Below are positions 56,561 through 64,000 of a DNA stretch of 64,000 bases, in pieces (positions within the stretch are counted from its first letter, which is position 1; each line of letters starts with the position of its first letter). The translations under genes were made by a program, and so were the position numbers. The notes under the pieces were generated by a model, which was not told the origin of the DNA, searched no databases, and saw nothing but the letters and a program-made list of their open reading frames with translations. This DNA is from Paragorgia papillata (lineage: Eukaryota; Cnidaria; Anthozoa; Scleralcyonacea; Coralliidae). The stretch spans positions 10,119,001 through 10,183,000 of the forward strand of contig JAWNZC010000322.1 in assembly GCA_035771165.1 (NCBI GenBank). Direction: 5' to 3'.

Positions 56561-57540
56561 ATACAATAAAAATTTAAAAGGTTTTTATCTAAACTCTTGC
56601 CGGATTTTGGGGCATGAAGAAAGAAATAAGCAAGTCAGCTGACGTGATCTGACGTGATCATGTGTCTGTCCTCTAATAGATCATGGCCAACAACCAATGA
56701 AAACACGCATAGCAACCAGGGTATTGTATAACTATTTTTAGATCTTTAAAAAGTAGAAAAAGCTAAGTTTTTTTAATATCTATATAGCTTGATATTTATA
56801 TTGTTATTTAAATTTAAAAATATTCATTATCCTATTTTTAAGTGACAAAAAGAAGTGTCTACAAAACGTATCTGATGACAACTTTGGTACAATTTTACTT
56901 GTGACGTCACACATAACACTTATTATCAAAGGCATTTTCAACAACGTCGAAATTTTTTCAGTGGTATAGTTTAATGAAATGAAGAAAAAAAAATGAAGGG
57001 TTGGATTTCACCCTTAAGAGGAAATAACACTTGCTCTCCAAGAATTAACAGTCAATAACACTGATGTTTGGAAAAATCAATTCATACAAGTGCACAGCAA
57101 AAGTGGAATTGTGAATATCACTGCACGAAATTATGGCCGATTTACGGCAATTTTGTGACTAGGTAAATGTATAGCAAATGCAATATTTACTCAAATCCGC
57201 TGAAGGGTGTAATGGTCCTTGTCTTGAGTGTCTAACAGCCCGCAGTCTTGGGTTTTTATGTCTTTTATTTCTTTAATCTCTCAAACACTCTCGCTCTCTC
57301 TCGCTCTCCTGACATCCTTCTTTTCTATCTCGTTCCCTTCTTTCCCACCGTCTCGCAAGTTCCTTTATGTCCCTTTATGTCCTTCTTTGGACACCACATC
57401 TTTTCTCTGCCTTTCCTAAGATTAAGTTAACTATATATGTACATGTATAATTATATACATTTGTTTAAACTTTAACTCAACTTTAACTCTCTTGCTTTGT
57501 TTTGTTTTAACTGTGTATAACAATTTTTTTTTGTTCTTCC
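56561..57540. other. Intronic; pyrimidine-rich stretch
   Basis: 57270-57420 is a CT-rich strand (repeated TCTCGCTCTC and TTCCTTT). No gene recognised. Confidence 0.5.
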
Positions 57541-57543
57541 AGT

Positions 57544-59540
57544 TTCTCTCTTTTTCTTCTCGTTAATCAGGTTTAGGCCAGTCTACAGTCCGCTTTGTGG
57601 GTTGTATCGTGTGGGTGGGTGGGTGTCTGTTTCGCTGTTGTCGTGGTAGGTCGAGGTTGATGTTGGGATCCAGGTGCCCATTTGGGTATTGATGTTGGTG
57701 TTACTGCTGTGGTCTGGCAACTGGTTATGGTGGTGCAAGTTGTGGTGGTGCGGGTTGTGGTGCTGTAGGTTTGCTGTCGTAGGTGAATATGCCATCTTTG
57801 TGTAGGTTTAGTGGATATCTTCGAGCACCATACTGCTTGGGGACTATTGGAGTGGTGATGACTCTGAAGCGTTGGGCATCCCTTTGTCTGATCTTGGATC
57901 CTCTGGCTGTTGTGATTTGGGTGCCCTTGATGGAGATGACTTTGTATGGGTCTGGGTCGTATCTTGGGTTTGTTTTGGTTTGCTTTTGGAGTAGAAGCAC
58001 TCGATCTCCTATCTTGATGTTGTGTGGCTTTGTGTTTTTCTTGGCATCCTAGTACTGCTTCTGTTTGGCTTTCTCCATTTGGTCTTGGTGTCGAATCTGT
58101 AGGTCTTGTGTTGGTTCGTGTTTCTGAGGGAGTCGCACTTGGAATTTGCGATTGAAGAGTACTTCTGCTGGTGCTCTACCGGTAGAGCTATGTGGTGTGG
58201 CGCGATAATGTCGCAGGAACTTGTAGACTTCTTGTTTGTGGTTCTTTCCTTCGGTGTGAGCGATGTGCCACGTCTTGTTCATTGCCTTCATAAAATTTTC
58301 AGCCAAGCCATTTGCTTCTGGGTCTTCTGGGCTGACCACTTTGGTGCGAACACCTGCCCATTGCATGTACTGGTGGTACTCATGGCCGTTGAATGGAGGC
58401 CCTCCATCTGTTTTTACCATTTCTGGGAAACCATGGGTGGAGAAAACCCTGTCTAGGTGGGTATGACAGCTTGGGCACTAGTATTTCGAACAAATTCCAC
58501 CTCTGGGTACCGAGAGTATTCATCTATGATCACTAGCAAGTGGTCTCCATTAGGCAGTGGTCCCCAAAAGTCCATATCCATGTGCTGCCAGAGTCGTTCT
58601 GGGAGTGATGTCGGCTTCAGTAGATCTCGGGATGGCTTATATGTTGTTGCTTGGCAGCCTAGGCAAGTGTTGACTTGGGTCTCCACCATTTTGTCCAGAT
58701 GTAGGAACCAGATTTTTGCTATGAGTAATTGTTTACATTTGACAGCTCCCTGGTGGCCCTCGTGTGCTGTATCTACCACTTGGGTTCGAATGCTTCAGGT
58801 GCCTGGGGTTACTTCAGCATCTGGGATGAGTAGCTTGTCTCCTCGTAGAATTACTCCATTGCAATATGAACGTTCCTGGAACACCTGTCGGTAGTCTCGT
58901 AGATCCTTATCCTCTGTAATATGACCCTTGTTGATGCATGCGATCAGTTTTTGCATAACTGGGTCTTGCTGCGTGGCTTGTTGTACCATCTTCAGGGTGA
59001 CTGCATCAGGTAAGTCATCTGTGACTATCTTGCTAATGCACAGTTCATCTCCTTGGTCAATAACCATGTCGTCAAGCTCTTGGTCTGTGTAATGGCTGAG
59101 GGGCATTGGGTGGCGGGATTGGTAGTCACAGGGATTGGTCTTGCCTGGCATGTACTTCATGGTGCACTGGAAACCTTGGACTTTAAGGCGATACCATTGT
59201 AGATAGGAATAGGTGGCTGGTGGTCGGTGTACGATTCAAATGGGATACCAAGGAGGTAGTAGCGGTGGGTGTTCATTCCCCAGGACTGGGCAAGTGATTC
59301 TTTTTATGTCTGGGAATAGTTTTGTTCACACAAAGTAGGTGCTCGGCTGGCATGGTCAACTGGTATCCATGTTCCATCCGATGATTCCTGGAAAATGCTG
59401 GCTGCAATCCCTTCTGGTCCTGCATCGGTAATATGGATGGTTTTCAGTTCCGGGTTGAATGGTCGTAAGGCGGTGTTGCTTGTCATGGTTTGGAGGATCT
59501 CTTGGAAGGCCTGTTCACATTGGGTATACAGTTCTTGCTA
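57544..59540 (-). pseudogene. Ty3/mdg4-type pol: RNase H and integrase, broken
   Basis: In minus order: CEQAFQEILQTMTSNTALRP, TIHITDAGPEGIAASIFQ and DHASRAPTLCEQNYSQT (RNase H), a stop, KYMPGKTNPCDYQSRHP, then integrase: AHEGHQGAVKCKQLL with CLGCQ (H2C2 finger), MDMDFWGPLPNGDHLLV (first Asp), VKTDGGPPFNGHEYHQYM (second Asp) and DPEANGLAENFMKAM (Glu). A C-terminal SH3-like part (GDRVLLLQKQTKTNP) lies at about 57950-58020. Stops near 58780, 58455 and 58050 break it. RT, gag and LTRs are absent. Lies in an RTK-B intron. Confidence 0.88.
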
Positions 59541-59825
59541 CATATTTTCTAAACACTATATTACTGAGTATAAATACGGTATTCACCGCGTTTACCCTGC
59601 AGTAAATTTGAGTAAATATTACATTTGCTACACATTTACCCTTCAGCAAATATAGGTGTATATGTTGCAAACCACACGTGCGACTTTCATTATTCTTCTC
59701 AAACAGTATATATTATTTCCTATACATATATCATATACCAGTGGTCATAATTTTGTATTAGCCCACTCCTGCAAACCGGGTTTTCCTTTGACAATACAGT
59801 ATATAGTAGATATATGAAATATTTA

Positions 59826-59826
<1 letters not shown>

Positions 59827-59870
<44 letters not shown>
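59827..59870. repeat. (TA)n microsatellite
   Basis: About 20 TA units upstream (in plus coordinates) of the RTK-B helix C exon. Confidence 0.95.
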
Positions 59871-59872
<2 letters not shown>

Positions 59873-59961
59873 TGGAAAGGGACTCAGGAGTGAATTAGAT
59901 AAATGGTACTTCATTAAATTACATATCTAAACTAACATAGATGTTTCAAAGTCTTCATAAC

Positions 59962-60069
59962 CTTTTGTACACGCGCCAAGAATGTTTACAATGTTCTTAT
60001 GTTGGCCAACATGGATAAGTATTTTCAACTCAGTCAGCAGATCAGAAAGATCACTTTCATTCCAGTTTT
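59962..60069 (-). CDS. RTK-B kinase exon, helix C
   Basis: A 108-nt exon from a TTTACAG acceptor to a GTTATG donor. Reads [20 protein letters not shown], then [15 protein letters not shown]. The Glu of LLTELKIL is the helix C salt-bridge residue. Split Glu (G|AA) and Gly (G|GT) codons match both neighbours. Confidence 0.92.
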
Positions 60070-60615
60070 CTGTAAAGAAAAAAATAAGTTAGTATTTTTA
60101 CTATCGCTTGTTTTTTTTTCAACAATACAAAATACACATCGTAATAAAGCTACTAGGAAAACTTTGCCCTAAGTCTTTACTGCATGAACATTGGCCTAAA
60201 ATTCTAGCCAGTACAGTTTGATAAAGAAATATTGTTTTTATTAGATAATTGTATAGCCTGCGAATATACCGGGCGCCCGATATTCGCATTATTAATTGTA
60301 GTGCTCTCATTTTCCCTTTGTTTCTGTGTACAGTAGTAAGTAGTAACTCAAATCTTTCAGATGGTAATGTGTAAACATGCATTGAGTAAAGGAAATATAT
60401 AGGACAAGTACAGTAAGGTGATGATTTATTTGTTCTCCTTTGCGCAACCACACCCTTTCTGCTAACAATAAAATTAGCCTGGGAACTTTCAGAAACATCA
60501 ACAACACATATCGATGTAAGCCCACTTTATGAAACTGCACAGATCGCATTGTAGACAATCTTAAATATCTATTTATTTAGGATTATCAATTATGTTATCT
60601 AAAAACAATATTTAC

Positions 60616-60807
60616 CGTTAAGCATTTTCACTGCGACATTTGAGGTTGTCGTACAATATAAGTACGAGTTTCGTTTCCTGTGTATAAACACTGAAAAACG
60701 TCTTTGTTTCGACTTCTCTTGCAGGAGTTTTCTTGGATGAAACGCTGATATACCCACCACCTGAGCAAGGAATACTTGACCAAATGCACCGTGTCCTAAA
60801 TTGCGTT
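60616..60807 (-). CDS. RTK-B kinase exon, N-lobe (G-loop, VAVK) with insert
   Basis: A 192-nt exon from a CCTGTAG acceptor to a GTAAAT donor. Reads RNLGHGAFGQVFLAQVVGIS, a basic stretch (PRKLLQEKSKQRR, IHRKRNSYLYC), then TTTSNVAVKMLNG. GHGAFGQVF is the ATP loop and VAVK carries the anchoring Lys. Between them lie about 40 residues where 15-20 are usual. The frame stays open, and both splice phases fit. No 5' exon of this gene was recognised further right. Confidence 0.9.
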
Positions 60808-60901
60808 CTACAGGAGATTAAAAAATTCATTATTAATTTATGAAGAAAACACAAAGAAAATCAGTTGAACTGTTAAAAACATTCTCCTAATTTATATAAA
60901 T

Positions 60902-61428
60902 TTAAAGGGTATTGGCAATAAAAATTAAGTTTATCTCATTTGAAAGAACTCGTCAAATGGTATAAGAAGATCTTTTACAATTTTTCCGTATCTGTTTTGC
61001 TTTTGGAAATATTTTGACCAAACTCAGCCATCTTGGAATTATTTTCGATATGCAAAATTATGCATGTGACGACATAAGCAGGGTAAAGTGAAATTTTTAT
61101 CTTGCCAACTTTATGACATTATGAGCTAGAAACTCGATTTTTTGTTGCGCTATTTCCATTTTAAATTGACCCACAACATTTAAAAAGCCTTTCGTGTAAA
61201 TTTGGGCACCCACGGAGTATTTCATCAGGTTTCCCCTCTTGTGACGTCACCAATTTCCTAGTTAATTAGACCCAATATTACAACAAGATGGCGGACAGCA
61301 CGCTGTCTTTGGTCGAAATATTTCAAAACACAAGAAAGATACGGAAAAATAACAAAAGGTCTTCTTATACCATTTGGCGAGTTCTTTCAAATGAGACAAA
61401 CTTAATTTTTATTGCCAATACCCTTTAA
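60902..61428. mobile_element. 519-bp palindromic MITE flanked by TTAA
   Basis: The element runs 60906-61424 from AGGGTATTGGCAATAAAAAT to ATTTTTATTGCCAATACCCT, with TTAA on both sides. The arms continue (CATTTGAAAGAACTCG, CAAATGGTATAAGAAGA). Inside is a motif set (TTGGAAATATTTTG, ATGCAAAAT) like the 938-1300 repeat. Confidence 0.9.
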
Positions 61429-61433
61429 GCTTC

Positions 61434-62288
61434 AATTTTCTCGACTTAGACAACGTTGTTTTTTAAAATTACTATATGCCAATAAACTTACGAAATAGGT
61501 CGTTTTTGAAGCTATTGAAAACATTTACAGTACGTGTTTATCAGTAAAACTCTGTTGCTTGTATGCTATTACATAATCATGATGCTGTTTCTGGCAGTCG
61601 GAAAGGGAAGACAAAGAAAGAGGAACTAATTATTTTGATTTAATAGCCGTGCCTACGTCCTTTGTTCTTTATAGCGATCGACCTCCTATACATTTCCATA
61701 TAACAAACAAAAGAGATTGGATTAATATGATTACTGACTAATAGCCGACAAAGTCGAAAATCGGTGCTATATATAACCTATACAAACCACTCTTGCCAAT
61801 TACTTACGTCAAATTATTAAATATCTCAAGAGAAAACCTCCTTCGTCGGCTAACAAGAAAAATTTTACGCCCTCGGTTTATAAAACAATTAATTGACCTC
61901 AGTCGGTTCAATAACCCTTAATTACCTGTTATAATTCCATGCAATGAGCAGTATAATTACCCAATATACACTTTCAATAAGTATAGAATACGTAATTATT
62001 TTCACCCTTTGACGTCAATTTCTTTTCAATTTTTCTTTTGAATTATTTTCAATTTCGTTTATTGTCTTAGCTTTTGTATATTTTCAATAGAATTCAAAAG
62101 GCTGAAAGTGACGTCAATGGCGGGAAATGACTTACTCTGCATGCATGCACTTATTATATACCCACCACACCCATTTTCTATTGTTCTCAATCGGTTTTGG
62201 TATTTGACTCAAGACCTCGCATTGAAAGTTGGTGGCGGCTTTTGATTATATACAGGGGAGAGCGGGGCTGAATATGCAAAAATACCAG
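61434..62288. other. No gene recognised
   Basis: AT-rich, between the TTAA MITE and the Crypton; no RTK-B upstream exon could be identified. Confidence 0.45.
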
Positions 62289-62373
62289 GTTTTGAATTCA
62301 AAATTCAAAACCCGGTACAGGTCTTGAATTCAAATTCAAGACCTGTACCGGGTTTTGAATTTTGAATTCAAGA
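62289..62373. repeat. Perfect-looking palindrome (about 85 bp)
   Basis: AATTCAAAATTCAAAACCCG pairs with CGGGTTTTGAATTTTGAATT, and GGTACAGGTCTTGAATTC with its complement about a centre near 62332. It lies about 120 bp downstream of the Crypton stop. Confidence 0.88.
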
Positions 62374-62490
62374 CCATATCAGGTCGTGAAATTAAATATC
62401 CGTTAGTGAAGCAAAATTTTCACGCAACAAAAATTTACTCAAAAAAACAAGCTACAGAATAACAAGAGTAACAACAACATTACACACACT

Positions 62491-62732
62491 TCAATTTACA
62501 ACAAAATTAAAATTTATGTTTATCGGAGCCTTATTACGATTAGGCCTTTCGCTTGCACTCTCATTTTCGCATTTACTCCCTTCTACACAACTTTTACTTT
62601 TAGTCTCACATCGTTCTTCTTCTCTTGCTTTCTTCAACTTAGTCACATTAACACCATACAAAATGTCAGACACTTCAACTTCTTGTTCCCTTGAAGTTCT
62701 TTTATACGCCCTCACGGCATTGCTTCGGTGAC
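62491..62732 (-). CDS. Crypton-like tyrosine recombinase, last exon
   Basis: Starts after a ATTTTAG acceptor and reads GHRSNAVRAYKRTSREQEVE then VSDILYGVN, ending ININFNFVVN and a stop near 62491. It carries the GHR motif and the nucleophile Tyr (RAY). The 75-bp intron to 62808 has no stop, but splicing (G|GT) restores the conserved TG-HRS junction. Confidence 0.82.
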
Positions 62733-62807
62733 CTAAAATTTGCAATGAAAATACTGAGTCCATAGATAATTCAAAAAATAAAACTAAACGCTTTATATAT
62801 GCCTCAC

Positions 62808-63046
62808 CAGTTTTTTCGCATATAAGCTGCTCATCAATTCCCTTATCATACATCCTTGTTGCTGCTGTTGCTCGTAAGGAATGATTTGTTCTATATCCAG
62901 ATATACCGGCCTGCTCGCATAATCGTTTAACAGTCGAAGCCAGTTTATTATGGCCGACAGGAACATCGCTGTACCAACAGTTTGGCTTGGGACATTTCAA
63001 AGCACTTCGATAAAAACCGGTCGACTTCCCAGCGCCAACACTAGGG
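62808..63046 (-). CDS. Crypton-like tyrosine recombinase, middle exon
   Basis: From an ATTTGTAG acceptor to a GTGAGG donor. Reads PSVGAGKSTGFYRSALKCPK, NCWYSDVPVGHNKLASTVKR, LCEQAGISGYRTNHSLRATA then ATRMYDKGIDEQLICEKTG. NHSLR supplies the catalytic HxxR. WYSDVPVGHN is the DUF3504/Crypton-type lead-in. Completes TGC (Cys) with exon 1. Confidence 0.85.
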
Positions 63047-63189
63047 CTACAAATATAAAAAAAAACAAAAAAACTTTACCATAACGTATCTCTGACTATT
63101 AAACATGCAGTAACTTATTAGCACATACATCCATTGAGCTATAATTTCACAATATTCATTAAAAGCGCAAATATATCACATATACTCAC

Positions 63190-64000
63190 CACAAACTAAT
63201 ATATTTTTCGTACAAACGAACAATGCAGCGTTTCTTGTTCTCTTTATTCTCATATGCACGCGTCACCTTTCTTTCCAGTTTTCGATCTTTGAGTCCCCCA
63301 GCGTTTGTTTTCGAAACATCTTCACGATACTCTAAGTACTGCATGCCAGTTTGTTTGTCGACGCTTTTAACAATTTGTGAGTTTTCTGCTCGAAGTCTTC
63401 TATGTTCACTGCCTCCTCTTAACGCGAAATGAATGCCAAATAGGAAAACCAAAGTATCAAGTAATTGTTGAGGATGCGAATCTCCGAGAACTCCTTTCTG
63501 CCAAAGCTCTTCTTCTTCGTTCAATGTTATAACTTCCCCTTGTTTCTTAGCGAGTCCAAGGCCTACTGAAGCACTTTCTTTCATCACAGCGTCCAACGCA
63601 TTTCTCAAATACACAAATTTTTCGTCGTTGAATAACCTCACTACTCTACCCTTCCCTTTCAAATAATGTTGAATTGAAGCGATTATCCCATGAAGTGTGT
63701 TTGGCGGGTATTTACTTCCATCAGTTTTTCTTACTTCACAAATGAAACATGCCAATGTCCGATTTAGTTCATCGTCCAACATTACTTCTAGGGAATTTTT
63801 TATAACTTCTAAACCAGGCGCTTGACCACCGACACTTCCCTTATTAACATTGCAGACTTGCATGTTTCTTTGCTTTCGCCAATCCTCAAACAACGTAACA
63901 GCCCACTTATCTTTGTATTTTGTCGACTTGGGCACACAATCGCCTATCTTAGCTTGAATTTCGATCTCAGATACAGGCGCTGCAAACCGATTCAAATCCG
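63190..64000 (-). CDS. Crypton-like tyrosine recombinase, first exon (runs off the window)
   Basis: Reads RFAAPVSEIEIQAKIGDCVP, KWAVTLFEDWRKQRNMQVCN, NTLHGIIASIQHYLKGKGR, then LGDSHPQQLLDTLVFLFGIH and FALRGGSEHRRLR (first catalytic Arg). It ends LYEKYISL-C at a GTGAGT donor. No stop or shift in 270 codons. The beginning lies beyond 64000. With the two other exons the full catalytic set is present, so this copy may encode a functional protein or a domesticated one. Confidence 0.85.

Noticed and set aside
1..64000. CRISPR array, prokaryotic operons or ribosome-binding sites
   Set aside because: Spliced eukaryotic kinase exons and animal transposons dominate; no regularly spaced repeat-spacer structure was seen.

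Overview
This is a eukaryotic, metazoan-type window: AT-rich, with spliced genes, long introns, microsatellites and dense nested transposable elements. Two receptor-tyrosine-kinase-type catalytic domains together with DIRS, Crypton, Penelope, Polinton-like, CR1/L2-like, L1-like, BEL/Pao and Ty3 remnants fit a non-bilaterian animal, most likely a cnidarian. That placement is an inference; no sequence marker in the window proves it. I recognise no bacterial gene, CRISPR array, rRNA or intact tRNA.

Host genes. Two tyrosine kinase genes lie head-to-tail on the minus strand. RTK-B (about 60.8 to 47.0 kb) has a complete kinase domain in eight exons. RTK-A (about 30.3 kb to beyond the left edge) has the juxtamembrane segment and the kinase domain down to subdomain IX in seven exons; its 3' exons are outside the window. 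Wherever the two can be compared, exon junctions and splice phases match, and three exons are equal in length (123, 71 and 41 nt), so they are tandem duplicates. RTK-A has a canonical HRD catalytic motif; RTK-B reads HCD. I found no transmembrane or extracellular exon for either gene.

Mobile elements by region. 1.3-9.1 kb: minus-strand DIRS-type retroelement pieces (tyrosine recombinase, RT/RNase H, and a gag that appears to contain an intron), cut by a hAT fragment and a 2.2-kb TIR element. 12.9-14.9 kb: CR1-like RT. 15.7-23.6 kb: a THAP-like gene remnant between two inverted ends, with two 3'-truncated non-LTR elements facing each other and a 733-bp foldback carrying a 9-bp target duplication. 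23.65-26.82 kb: long-TIR element with a nested hAT MITE. 27.1-29.05 kb: Harbinger-like element with a nested MULE-like element. 30.9-32.4 kb: BEL/Pao gag. 33.8-36.0 kb: broken protein-primed-type DNA polymerase B. 38.1-39.1 kb: RT fragment. 39.16-41.99 kb: 2.8-kb palindrome flanked by TTAA. 42.45-43.93 kb: broken Crypton. 44.3-45.1 kb: unassigned coiled-coil and AT-hook-like ORFs. 45.7-46.8 kb: inverted Penelope endonuclease pieces and a hammerhead-like motif. 50.0-51.4 kb: RT fragment with an odd local duplication. 53.8-55.25 kb: 1.5-kb palindrome. 57.5-59.5 kb: Ty3 pol. 60.9-61.4 kb: TTAA palindrome. 62.5-64 kb: an apparently intact spliced Crypton.

The kinases are the only probable host genes. 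Nearly everything else sits in their introns or between them. Exon boundaries were read by eye from GT/AG signals, phase and kinase-family conservation; no alignment or expression data were available.
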